This document shows, piece by piece, positions 48,499-59,836 of a stretch of DNA of 64,000 nucleotides. A model generated the notes under the pieces. The model was given only the letters and a program-made list of their open reading frames with translations. It was not told the DNA's origin and ran no database searches. Location: contig NW_026516801.1 in NCBI RefSeq assembly GCF_025766255.1, positions 1 through 64,000 of the forward strand. The letters are read 5' to 3'. The translations under genes were made by a program, and so were the position numbers. The number at the start of each line of letters is the position of its first letter. The stretch's first letter is position 1. Origin of the DNA: Zychaea mexicana. Lineage: Eukaryota; Mucoromycota; Mucoromycetes; Mucorales; Lichtheimiaceae.

Positions 48499-48665
48499 GA
48501 CAGGATCGCAAATAGTTACATACTCGATATGGCCTTCGCTTTCTCCTCCTTTTCCCTTACCTTTCGGCTATAGATCTGCATACTAGAAGGTGGGGATCGG
48601 ATAAACCATGTAGGACAGATGTCCTTTATTTTTTGTATGAAAGATGTTTATTTAAATTAGGGGCT

Positions 48666-48968
48666 CTATGCCCTAATATTATTGGTGGAGTCAACATTAA
48701 CAGATGATGATAGAAATGTGTATCGCGCTAATAGGGAGATAAGATGGTTCAAAGCTATAGTGTGATTCCAAGGTGTCTGATCTAAGACAGAATGCCAGTG
48801 TATGGCCCAAGTCGTTTGGAATATTAGTCCTATTTTTGCCATGTTGCGCGCACAGAAGCTGTCGGCTGAAGGAAAACGCATAAGAAGAGTATCCCATATA
48901 TTGTCCAAAGTAACCGAAGGTGGGGCGTGTATGGTCCGCAACGCATCAAGCCAAAAGGTTGTCTTCAA
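48666..48968 (-). pseudogene. likely C-terminal fragment of a LINE-type reverse transcriptase
   Basis: This open frame reads FWLDALRTIHAPPSV, then WDTLLMRFPSADSFCARN and WAIHWHSVLDQTPWNHT. It resembles the tail after the zinc knuckle of non-LTR retrotransposon ORF2 proteins in zygomycetes (xIWxxHWxxVxDxxPF pattern). No catalytic domain is present. The call rests on pattern memory only. Confidence 0.4.
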
Positions 48969-49083
48969 AGGTGTAGGACAGATGTCTCAAAGTTTCGCAG
49001 ATCGTCAATTTCCGTTTTTTTGAGTGTTTGGTGCAGGATTTGTGATGATTCGGTGATGCAGCAGCTGAGTCAGTTCGATTAGT

Positions 49084-50694
49084 TTAAAGAAGGACAATAC
49101 TTTGTATCGATGTCGTATTGTTGTCCCAGCCTTCGTCATTGAGCAAATTGCCCGCAGCGATCCCAAGCAGCTTGTGGGAAACTGTGTCACCTTTGTTGCT
49201 TATGCCTTTTAAAACGACTCTTTCTTCTGCATTCGGTGCAGTTCCATTGATCCTCTATAAAATTAGAACGTGTTAGACGTATTGTGCATTAACTCCCTTG
49301 TTGTCGGTACAATGCATCAACGACCCAAGAGCAAACGATGAATATCACTGTACTTACGTATTTCATATACATTTTAATGACTGCGTCGCTTTCAGAATCC
49401 GGTTCAATACGTATATCACTGATATGCGCAGCAGGCGGCTCCTCGGCCTTATTGGAAAAGGGGAGAGGTTCCTTGAAGCAACTATATTAGCTTTTGCGAC
49501 TTATCAAGAAAGTACTCGTTAAAGAATTAAAAAGGGATAATACAGAAAGACACTTACATCGTCACGGTGATCCAACCCTATCACTCTGTTGGCAAGATTT
49601 TTCACTGCATTTTTGTGCGCAGAAAAAAGAGTGAGTAACGTTTCCCGATGAAAGAAATGTTTGTTAAACTGTTCATGGACGCTATTATTCAAAAACCTAG
49701 AGTGAATACTCATGCCAAAATGACAATCACGGTGTTCCAGTATATATCGACATAGCTGGGTAACTTACTGTCTGTGCACGCCACTCAACGTTCTGAGATC
49801 GTGGCTATGACCACTCGCTGGTGGAAAAAAAGACTCAGAGCGACTGGAGCCGGTGCGTTCGGTGCCACGGAGTAACGTTGACACGGTTGCAGCTGCGGAT
49901 GAACTACTTGAAGTGAGTGTTCGCAACGCGTCGATACGAAACCTTTGGCCGGTAGTGCGCTACACGAAAGATATATCAATAATGTCAACAGCGAACTATT
50001 TTATATTAGACTTAACACCGCTCTCGTCAGTACCACTGCGTCAACTTCTTCGTACACCTGTTCCCAGTCGTTCTCGCATATTTTACAGGGCCTATCAGCG
50101 GACGGGTAAAGAGCATCTCATCCTAACATGAGGACGAAGGACGAAATGTTCTTGGTTGTATTATTCTTAGCTAAAATTAATTTACTGTTTACAGTAAAAT
50201 TAATTCTTAAGGATCGACACTCTTTGTTTAAGAAACCTTCTATAGTGAGAGGCAAAGGCATATTGCAAAGTCAGCAAATTCAAACATTGTGCGAGTTAAC
50301 TTTGCATACGCATGCGACGAGCAGCAAGCGATCCTCACCTGAGTGATACTGTTGGTCTCAACTTTCGTAACTCATGAAGAAATCGGCTTCTCCATAAGCT
50401 ATACAGTGTCTCTGGACTTGTAATGTTGCTTGCTGCAAAAAATTGAGCGATCACTTGACTGTGCTCTGCGACAAAGCCATCCGCAGTAGGTTTTCTCGTA
50501 CTGGCAATGTAGTGTTTTAGCTCTGAGCACAGAAAGTGCTACAATTAGGGCGAAATATGTAGAGCAAACGAAATGACTTCCTGCACCTGAGCTGGGGTCG
50601 GGGTAGGGCGTTTTCTAAATTTCACGGATGAGTTTCACTGTTCGACATACGCATGTCGAGTATTTTCATAAGAAAAGAAGGAAAAGAACTTACA
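49084..50694 (-). CDS. multi-exon gene of unknown function, 5' end unresolved
   Basis: Eight exons join in phase: end of an exon at 50694, then 50587-50614, 50339-50538, 50019-50091, 49769-49959, 49558-49696, 49358-49471, 49084-49254; at least 304 aa. Landmarks are LEGRAPLLKN, HYIASTRKPTADGFVAEHSQ, FLHELRKLRPTVSLRPCKIC, ENDWEQVYEEVDAVVLTR, a Ser-rich stretch, FNKHFFHRETLLTLFSAHKN, and AEERVVLKGISNKGDTVSHK. Text is continuous and phases agree at every junction, so it is likely a real gene although no exon reaches 70 codons. PCKIC is a lone CxxC. I recognise no family; it may be restricted to zygomycetes. The first exon and ATG were not found. Confidence 0.6.
50175..50205. repeat. AT-rich inverted repeat inside an intron
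   Basis: AATTAATTTACTGT (50175-50188) and ACAGTAAAATTAATT (50191-50205) pair almost perfectly. They lie within the 247-nt intron 50092-50338 of the unknown gene above, the longest intron in that gene. Confidence 0.5.
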
Positions 50695-51053
50695 CGTTTT
50701 TAAGCAACGGGGCTCGCCCCTCCAAAAAGAAAGCTTCCCGAAACCTGCGCCGGCATGTCAACGGTGCGTCTCACAACGTATGAGAAAGACTCTCGTCAAT
50801 CCCATACTCATTGCACGGACTCGGCCGAAGCTTTATTGAACGTGACGTATAATAACATCACTGGAAATCAAGCAACATAAATGCCCTTTGCTCGGGCGTT
50901 GTGCTCCCAGTAGTAGCCTGACAAAAACAAAGGAGCGAACCAAAAAGGCCGGCCCCTTTGGGCAACAGAGCTGGAAAATGATTTAAGCAGATAGCAGTCT
51001 ACCTAGACTGACAACGTACATTAAGGCGACGCACACACAAAGCAACTGCAGAA

Positions 51054-51868
51054 ATGATGTGTTATATTTACAGTACTAAAGCAGCGATTCCTTTCTTTGT
51101 TCTGGCATTCATCCTTAAGCATGTAGCCTCTGTTAACGATGGAACAATTATGTACGATGATTTAATACCTTATGCTCCCACTAGCGGATTTGTGGTCACC
51201 CACTCCAATAACGTCGACATGATCGAAGAACATTGGAATACATGGTTCGATATGCACCTCACCGTACCGCCAGAAGGCTCAGCAGAGCCTCGTTTTGATA
51301 TCGTACCGGAACGCGAAGAGCCGATCGTGCCAGTTGGTCCCGATGACGACGATCCAAGCAATGAAGGTGGAGGGCCTTTCGGGTTTCATCGCAGGGATTT
51401 CGACGTGGATGAATTTGACGAAGATGAAACAAACAAAGGTCATTGGAAAACACACATGCTCGGTGCTTATCCCTGTAAAGCTGCGGCAGAAGCAATGAAG
51501 CCTCATTGTACATATAGCTTGATCGTATACAACACGGTCATTGCTTATTACAAAAGAGCTCCTCTTGTAACGTTCTTGGGTAACTTATTCCCTGTCTTTT
51601 TTTCCGAATGTATGTCACTATGTATATTATGTATATAAGCTGATGGATACTAACCTATTATCTTTCTCTAGTCACTCCCGATTTGGTTGATGTCGACAGC
51701 ATATATTGTTCAGGTGATCCTACAAAGTAACTTCGCAAGAACTGACGAGCTGGAGGCTTGTAAACTGCCAGGATGGACACAATACATATTCTTATACCGT
51801 ATTGCCAAGATTGTCTTGCAAGTGTACATGAATCGTCGAATGGATGGTATCCAGCCGATTATGGATAG
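51054..51868 (+). CDS. predicted secreted protein of unknown function
   Basis: Exons 51054-51609, 51672-51726 and 51772-51868 give about 235 aa. Residues 1-26 form a signal peptide (hydrophobic IPFFVLAFILKHVASV). The mature part is acidic, with a run of Asp/Glu (VPVGPDDDDPSNEGGG, RRDFDVDEFDEDET), then Cys-containing ends (YPCKAAAEAMKPHCTYS, YCSGDPTK, YCQDCLASVHESS). Intron 1 (GTATGT) is clear. Intron 2 is 45 nt (GTAACT to CCAG with an internal CTGAC) and is less certain; without it the protein stops at 51730. No family recognised. Confidence 0.55.
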
Positions 51869-52036
51869 TATCAGTTACGCTTGTAATGATGCCTTAAAGA
51901 CGGTGAACCGAGACTTCGGGTACTGTATCTCAATGGATTGAAATACAAAGGTAAGAACACTGAAAATAAACGAATGTATACACATATTCTAAATAATAGT
52001 CTCTAACCACGCAACGATAGCGACGAATTCATCTCT

Positions 52037-52273
52037 TCAAGTTAGATATGCAAAAATGTCGAAAGTATTTTTCACGGTGTAGTCGATAAGGTCGCGTTGG
52101 GACTTTCGTACATTCTTTTCGATTTCTCCCTTCCGAATTCTGTCCAGTCCCATAACGATGGTCGTTGGAAGGGGATATGTCGCGGATCTGTCTCTGGTGG
52201 ATCCGTCGTGCTGCTGTGGAATGATTTGCCCAATTTCTTCATTGGTAAGTTGGCTTAAGTCTGCAAAGTTCAT
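52037..52273 (-). CDS. possible small protein (78 aa)
   Basis: ATG at 52273 opens MNFADLSQLTNEEIGQIIPQ and later VMGLDRIRKGEIEKN and RDLIDYTVKNTFDIFAYL. Composition and third-base usage look coding. No family or neighbouring exon was identified; it could be one exon of a longer gene or a remnant. Confidence 0.3.
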   Translation of the reverse strand: MNFADLSQLTNEEIGQIIPQQHDGSTRDRSATYPLPTTIVMGLDRIRKGEIEKNVRKSQRDLIDYTVKNTFDIFAYLT

Positions 52274-52792
52274 ATAGTACCACGATGCGCGGCTTGAAAA
52301 AGTATAGAGAGTATCGTAAAGTAGAATTCAACCCACAACTGAATCCATTTGTAGGTGACCTTTGGGTCAGTTTTTATTTGCTAGGATTGTATGTAGCAAT
52401 TTCCTGAATGAGGTTTTTATTTTGTAGGTCACGTGTCCGTGAAAAATTTAAAACGGCTGGGGCACTCCTGCTTTTCGGATTTTCCGATACATACATCAAA
52501 ATGCGACATGGGAATTTGTTTCCTCCGGGCGTACGCATCCCGGGGTCTATACCACGCATACTTTCGTAATCCACTGGCAGTGTTTCGGATAAGAAGAGCA
52601 AAATCATGGATATTTGATTTAACTCCCCTCCATCCTTTGAAAAAGTATATAAGCAACCCATGGGACTGTTCCAAGGACCATCCTTCGTTGAATTCTCTCT
52701 CTACTACATCTTTAGTAGATACAATTTAAAAAAACACATATACACACATATCACATCCATAACTACAAAGTCAATCAAATCAATTTATCACC

Positions 52793-53308
52793 ATGGACAG
52801 TTCCTACGGTAGCCCAGTTTCCTCCTTTATCGGCGACTCCTATGTCCGCTCTACCTGGATTGCCTTCTTTACCTTATGGGTCCTTTGGGGCTTAGCCTAC
52901 ATCTTCCGTCACGCCTTCCTCAGAGATGACGAGGTTGCTCCTACAGCAACGGATCCTGCGGCGGCGGGGACAGCAGCGAATGCAGATCCAGAAGCAGCCA
53001 ACAAGTCATCAGGCTTTTTGTTCAAGGCGCGTTCTGGTTTTAACCGTCGTTTCCGCAACTTTTACAGTGTCCTGCGCGATTCCTTGCTCATGCTTCTGAG
53101 CGTGGTTGCCCTCAACACCCTTGGTGTCGGCTCTACACGCGCTGTGCTCATTCTGGCCTGGATCTTTGTCATCTTTACCATCCTGTACGCTATTGCCGAC
53201 TTTATCTTTGAGCACCGTTTTATCCGCATCGGTTTCTCCACTATCTTGTACGCCATTGGCTTGGCCATTGGTGGCTCTGCCATTGCTCGTGGTTGGAAGC
53301 TGTATTAA
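52793..53308 (+). CDS. intronless multi-pass membrane protein of unknown function
   Basis: A single open frame of 171 aa, with strongly C-ending codons that suggest high expression. Hydrophobic segments lie at about 20-38 (WIAFFTLWVLWGLAYIF), 95-112, 114-132 (AVLILAWIFVIFTILYAIAD) and 140-160. An Ala/Asp-rich soluble loop sits at 46-75. A TATA box (TATATAAG) lies at 52646-52653. The four-helix layout recalls small MAPEG-like proteins, but no signature residues support that. It lacks introns, unlike most neighbours. Confidence 0.75.
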   Translation: MDSSYGSPVSSFIGDSYVRSTWIAFFTLWVLWGLAYIFRHAFLRDDEVAPTATDPAAAGTAANADPEAANKSSGFLFKARSGFNRRFRNFYSVLRDSLLMLLSVVALNTLGVGSTRAVLILAWIFVIFTILYAIADFIFEHRFIRIGFSTILYAIGLAIGGSAIARGWKLY

Positions 53309-53696
53309 TCCAAACGAACAAACAATCGATTAATCAGTTAAAACAAACAGCGCTTCTGCCTGTTTCTTATACTATCCCACTTAATAGCGCAGCATAAAAA
53401 AAAGTACTTTATTCGTTGCATAACATCGTAGTAAAATTCTTAATCCTTATCTATAGAAATCGTCTTTTCCTTTGTAATTATCTTCTTTTAGTGGATCGTT
53501 TCTTCCTTCCACTCTTGTTAATAAACAAACATTCATCATCAATATCCAATCTACTGTTTCAAGCATGGATTATCTCAGTCCATTTTTATGCCGATCGGGG
53601 GACTGACGTAAAAAGACACTAAAATAAATGTGTCACACACGTAATGCAAACCCTCGCTATCTCTTTCACTTTCCCTTCTCTTTCACATCCTCCAAC
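53309..53696. other. spacer between two co-directional genes
   Basis: T/A-rich 3' UTR and promoter sequence. No gene seen. Confidence 0.4.
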
Positions 53697-55199
53697 ATGT
53701 TTGCTGCACGCTCTGCTGCCTCTGGCTCACTACGCTTCAGACCACTGGGAATGGCAAGTGATACTTGAAAATTCAAGGCTCTCTCGTGTAAATTTTGATA
53801 TATAACTATAAAATCGTAGTCTGGTACTCGCGTGTGCTCGTATGGGACTACTACAAACCCCGGTGTTTCACGTAGCAACAGCAACTGGACTGTAACCGCA
53901 TCCATGCTTGCAACCACGACAGCCGGCGCTTACTATTATTTCTCCAATAACTATTTAAACAAGACCCAAAATCGTGCTTTTGCGGATGCTGCAGAGGCTC
54001 CCAAAGCTTTTAGTCCAGAAGAGTTTCGTTCATTCACGGTAATAATCAAGGGATGAAAAAGAAAACTCGGGAGTAGACCACAAAAAAAAGTGCGAATGCC
54101 TGCGAATTCACATGGCGCTAAACTATATCTGTTATGTGTGTACATACAGCTCACCGAAGCCCACCCGTATAATCACAACACCAGCGTGTTTCGATTCAAG
54201 CTTCCATCCGATCAGCATGTTACAGGTCTTCACGTTGCCTCTTGCGTAATTACGCGATATCCCTTCAAGAAGAAAGATGGAAGTACGGGATATATCATTC
54301 GGCCATATACACCAACATCTCATGAAGAGGTATGCATCAATGCGGGTATATACGCTTTTTCGCGTTAGAAGGAACAAAACGATTGACATAATCATGTTGT
54401 ACTGGATGACGATACATAGGAACAAGGGTTTGTAGAATTTATCATCAAGGATTACCCGCAAGGAAAAATGAGCAAGCACATTCATAGTTTGAATCCCGGT
54501 GACACATTGGAGATCAAGGGACCTATCCCAAAGTACAACTGGGATCAAGGCAAAGGTACTTTACATTGACAAACATATTCTACTGACGTATACTAAATTA
54601 AACAATCTCAAACTATCAGTCTCAGATGTGGGCATGATCGCAGGTGGTACTGGAATCACACCCATGGTAGGAAAATATGTAAAACACGAATTAAAAGAGG
54701 AATGTAAGTATGCTAACCGGGATATATCAAATTATTGTAGCTTCAAGTGATCCGCAAGATCTTTGACACAAATTCCAAAGATGACAAGACAAAGGTGACC
54801 TTGATTTTCACCAACCAAACAGAAGACGATATTTTGCTACGAGAAGAGCTGGATGGATACGCAAAGAAATATCCAAACCGTTTCAAGGTTGTTTATGGAT
54901 TGGATCGTCCACCCGCCAAATGGGGAGGACACACTGGTTTTGTCAGCAAGGAGTTGATCAAGAAGAATCTGCCCGCGCCGTGCACGCCTGACTCGGTCAT
55001 TTTCGTATGCGGTCCAGATCCAATGCTTGCTGCCGTGGCTGGTGCAAAGGCTCCTGATAAAAGCCAAGGCGAACTGGGTGGTGTTTTGAAAGAGTAAGTG
55101 GATGGGTTTAGGATAGGATATCAATCAGAAAGAAGCTGCTCACACTGATATTCTGATTTTAGATTGGGTTATGGACAAGACCATGTGTATAAATTCTAA
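53697..55199 (+). CDS. MCR1: NADH-cytochrome b5 reductase, MCR1 type
   Basis: Seven exons (53697-53753, 53820-54038, 54150-54329, 54420-54555, 54626-54666, 54741-55093, 55163-55199) give 340 aa. The N-terminus (MFAARSAASGSLRFRPLGM) is Arg/Ser-rich and is followed by a hydrophobic stretch (AGAYYYFSNNYL), the import and outer-membrane signal of Mcr1. The FAD motif is RPYTPTS, the NADH-binding motif is GGTGITPM, then VCGPDPML, and it ends GYGQDHVYKF as the family does. The enzyme passes electrons from NADH to cytochrome b5 or sterol and ascorbate pathways. Intron 1 must use the GC donor (GCAAGT at 53754); the GT four bases on runs into a stop. Confidence 0.93.
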
Positions 55200-58100
55200 T
55201 CGAGCCCAGCATCGATTTCAGAAAATGATATAGAAATAAAGAACACATTCGCTTGTCTTGATCTGATTAGCTTTTTTAAGTATCAACTAAGACCTGAGCC
55301 AGATTTACAGTAAGGCGCGGAAAGATCTTTGTTTTCAATTGACTGTAGGCACATTACAGCTCTGTAAACTTATACCAGAAATAAATTGAAACACTCGTGC
55401 AATCCCCTCTTTGTTCTGAAATATCACCCATTACCATTGGTACTGCATATTTTTTTTTCCTGGCAATCACATAAAGCATCCGGCGCGCTAAGAATGGTGT
55501 CGTTATCTAAGTCTTTATTTGCTAGTGCAAGTGTTATAGCGGAAGAAGTATACATAATCTGATGCAACCGAAATTACAAAGATACATATCGTTAGAAGGT
55601 TGCATTTGAACAAGGAGATAGTTATTAGAGATTTTTTTAGCGCCAAGTAAACACAAAGAACTCCAGTAACAACAACAGCGGCAATGGCAGCAACTGCTAA
55701 AAGAAAGCCCCTCAAGCAATATCAACGACAATACGGTGGACTCCTGCATAGTTTCCGTCACTATAGAAGACTATTATCTTACGACAACCCCACATGTATC
55801 ATAAATTTCAAATGTCCCAGATCAGATATAACATGCTGTGTATATGGGATTTAGCTTCCAGTTATATGAACTCCGTGTTATGTGTTCCTAGTATGTTTAA
55901 GCTATTGTATAACCAGAGTAGATCGCGTAGCATACATTTAGTTAACTGTGATAGAAAAGACAGAGATCATTAAACACAAACTACAATCGTTAACACCAAA
56001 AGTGAATGGGGTATATTACTGGTCACGTCTTCCACGGGCAAGCATTTTTTATGAACAATGAATGTGGCGTCAATGGCAGGCGTATGTACCATCGCCCACA
56101 GTCCGAGGAGCTCTAAGTGTCAGCACAAGACGCAGCTTCTAAAACACCTAGGCATCCCACAGGTTGCTGTGCTTTTTAAAAAAACCATGTCATATACACC
56201 TACTGGATGGTCCATCCAAAGAACGACAACATACGAAATCAGAAAATATCATACTGCCGAGTAGCTTGACAAAAATCCACAATGCCAAAGCTTGAATGAT
56301 AATTATTATCCTTAAGAAAGAGATTAGAAAAAGGTCATATGTTTTGAACAAGAGAAGGAAAAAACCTAATAGTTTATATCGACACAAATCATGGCTAGCC
56401 GTTGTCTAGGATCACTATCGGCTTCCATAGCAGTCACCATGGATAATTAATGGCTCGTTTGAATGGAAGAAAAGTACAAGCAGATTTATGACAGTCAAGG
56501 AGACGCTAACATAAATTTCCACTTAAGCGAGTGTAGTAATGTTGTCGCTTATTATGCTTAAGGAACGCCCTATCATAGCATCCTGTCAGAAAGAAAAAGA
56601 TACGTTCCAACACTGCGCATGTCAACTGCAACTTAAAGTGAAATGACGTTACTGTATTAGGTGCGACATACTGGCTTCTAATAAAAGCAGTATATGCTGA
56701 AGCACTTGCTTGTATGCCCTGATTATATGATACATGCTTTTTAAGTGCAATGATGATCGCCACTTATCCAAAACAAATTGGCCGCCGCACGAATCATTTG
56801 AGAACCGAGCCTACATAGGAACCAGCATAAATGACAATAATTTAGTAGGCAATACAATTTATAAGCGATCATCATGTATACAGTATTGGTCGTTCATTAG
56901 GATAGAAGTATGAATTGGTAATTTGGATACATATAAAAAATTTCGCTTATCCGTTTTAAGCAAATTTTAGATAGGCACTCTTCCTAATGGAAGCTAATAT
57001 TTAGTTCGTTCTTTAAAAAATTGATAACCATGCCTTTAAATGATAGCTTGAAGCTAAAACAATATTACATGCAACATTCGTCCTTGCGGGGCCATCGTAA
57101 CAATTCCCTCAGCAAATACATACAGGTGACATCTGGGAGAATCCTTTGTGCCACTTTGTTTGGAAGGTGGCTTGATATACCACCCGCCGCAGACTCGTTT
57201 CCGACCAGATCTGCTGGATACGTCTTCCGTTATCACGCTCGTCTCGCTGGGGGTGTAGAAAGGACTAGAATCGTGACAGCCGAATAATAACCACAGATCG
57301 ACTCTGGTGGAGCTAACCAGCCACAACATGCCTCCAGGCAAAAGCCAGAATACAGAAGCATTTGAAAGGAGCAGTGTATTACTGGTGACGTACGTTGGCT
57401 GCCCTGTCGATGAAGATTATATGATCAAGTTGGGAAACGCGCCCCATCCGTTTCAACAGCGAGACAAGAAGAAGCGTCTTGGTCACTACTTGTATGCAGT
57501 TGTATACCTTTTACAATCAAGTGATCTCCTTGATTACATATAGCTTCCTCATACTTTTCAAAAAAACATCGCTATTATTCTTAACATAATTATTTTTAGA
57601 TTACGGTTGCCTTTTTCAATACGTGCATTATAAATTGCTGCAGCGCAGCTGCATTGACATCCGGCTGTTGAAAAAAAGAAAATTTGTGCAACGTTTTATG
57701 GCAGGCCTTCTTCTCGTCGTTCTGGGAAAAAAAAGAGCTGGGTAGTAGCCCAGCAGCAAATATGTTATGATACACGGTAGTAATACGAGCCAATTTCCTG
57801 CATGTTGGCACTTGAGTGAAAATATCTTGGGATGTTTAAAAAAACAACTGCTAATAGTGCTTGGCACTGTAGAGAAATGCTGCATTCTTGTAACCTCAAC
57901 AATAACAGCAACGAAGCACACTAGACGCCGCCACGGACCGATCTGGAATAGACTAGATTTTCTTCCTACATGTGCTGCATATTGGGCCAACATTCCGTTA
58001 TGCACTTGCATACCTCTTGTTTAAAAGTGTTCGACAATAACTGCTGTGGGCGTAGTATGACGTGCAATGGTTGTTATTTGACTCTTGGAATACTCGCCCC

Positions 58101-58911
58101 ACCCCTCCTCCTTCTTTCCATCCCCTTTTTCCGTTAGAAAAAGAAAAAAAGGTTTGCGCTCCCAATAATTCCAATCACTACAAGCTTGTTGCTCGCCTGT
58201 AGGATCTACAGTCGTACATAAAACTTAAAATCGCATCTCAGTTTAAACAAAAAACTTCGCACACATGAAAGCAATGACATACTTTCAAACCATATGTGAA
58301 TTGAAGGGACTGGGAGAAATCTCGATGCGCGGCGTATGTAAAGAGAGAAAAAAAAGATTGGTATGATATTCAAGATCTACAAGTATTGTTATTACCAACA
58401 TATTATATTAATGATCGCCAGTTAGAAATGAAAGAAGTAGCGTACAGTAACAATTAACCCTGCTTTCTATACTTTATCAATGTGCCAGAACCAGCCCCCC
58501 CTTAAAAATATTAAGTACCTGCAGCTCGCCAAAGAAAGCAAGTGCTCTCAAGGAGTCTCTTTGTCTTATACGTGTGGTCTTGTTTAATATATAGATATGA
58601 TTAATATGTGTACATGAATTGGATGCTCGAGTTGTGTGTAAAGGGAGGGGACTGCTGTGTGATGTTGCTTTGATGTGGGGTAAACTTTTGAACAGAGCAA
58701 ACAGCAGTTTCTGATATGCAGAAATGGTTGTTGTTGTTGTTGTTTGGGGTATACATTGCCCTTTTTGATTTCTAAGCTAATCTATATGCAAAAGATGAAC
58801 TATAACCGACTCATCGAAGAAAACACTGAAACTGCTCGGCCCGCTAGCAGTTGTAACAACGAAAAGGTTCGAGTAAGTGAATATGGATGAAGGGGGGTGG
58901 TGGGGGCGGTA
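55200..58911. other. 3.7-kb stretch without a convincing gene
   Basis: AT-rich, with several small open frames. The most gene-like is on the minus strand from ATG 57329 (VDLWLLFGCHDSSPFYTPSE to GTKDSPRCHL), which ends at a perfect GTATGT donor near 57128. It may be one exon of a lost or lineage-specific gene. No RNA genes seen. Confidence 0.35.
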
Positions 58912-59836
58912 TTACGTTCGTCGTCGGTTTCGTCGTTGACGTCGTCCAAATGTGAACTCTGGCATGGGGCGTGTGTCCAGATCCGGGCTCACGTTCGCAG
59001 ATGCCTGGACCGCATCGATCCACAACACGGCACTTCGTTCGCTATCGCATCGCACTAGGAACTGCGGGCCGTTGTGGATCCGAATACGAAGAACATGACT
59101 GTATTTGCGGTAATCAGTCGCCATGCCGGCCTCGGCCTCTTGCATCGTATAACTCCAAACTGGCGTTTCATCTTGTTTCTTGGGCTCGCGTTTATAAGCT
59201 CTTATGGATGTTCCCCACAACATGACATAGAGATTTCTATTTAAGATCATAGTTTATAGCGTCAGAGAGGATATTTCTTGGAGTGGGGCTTTCAGCAGTA
59301 GCAGAACCGAAAATAAAAACCAACTTTCTACTTACTTCCAAGATCTTTTTTTAGCTACTTTGTCTTGACTCTCGCGTTCTTTTTTAACATGGACATGGCC
59401 GACGCGTGATACGGTGCATTCATACGGCGGTAATTCTTCGTTTTCCTCTTCTTCGTCGCTATCTTTGATTTCATCGTCTCGGTCTTCTTCTTCTTCACAG
59501 TACGGTCGTACGGCCCATGGGTGGCTCGGGTCACTGTAAGATGGAGGAGGAGGAGGACAAGTTATCGTAGATGATTCCGGTGATGGTAATAGTTGTTGGC
59601 CCTCTGTGTCACGGATAGTAGGGCATTCTGACTCCGGCTCGGGTGTATCGGATGACCATGCGGATGAAAGCGACCAGGTTGATTTAACGAGTCGTAGTTT
59701 GCCTACGAGAATCTGCGGCCATCGTGGCTCCGCTTTGCTTTGCTGTATAGCCAGTGCCGTTGCTATATTTATTATAAGAGAGTCAGTTCCCAACACTATT
59801 GTTTTTTCTTTTTCGTGCCAGCTTGCTGGTTTTCAT
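58912..59836 (-). CDS. PH-domain protein
   Basis: Three exons (59797-59836, 59336-59762, 58912-59236) give 263 aa. After a Pro/Ser- and Asp/Glu-rich region (PPPPPSYSD, EEEEDRDDE), the PH-domain start ELPPYECTVSRVGHVHVK runs into KKRSWKNLYVMLWGTSIRAY and HVLRIRIHNGPQFLVRCDS, ending ERSAVLWIDAVQASANV, where the Trp is the invariant residue of the last PH helix. It probably binds membrane phosphoinositides or partners; similar fungal PH proteins are uncharacterised. Intron 1 (59763-59796) would be only 34 nt; without it there is no ATG, since the upstream frame lacks one. Confidence 0.75.

Noticed and set aside
53755..53762. GT donor for MCR1 intron 1 (GTGATA)
   Set aside because: It gives a phase that runs into a stop in exon 2; the GC donor four bases upstream keeps the frame.
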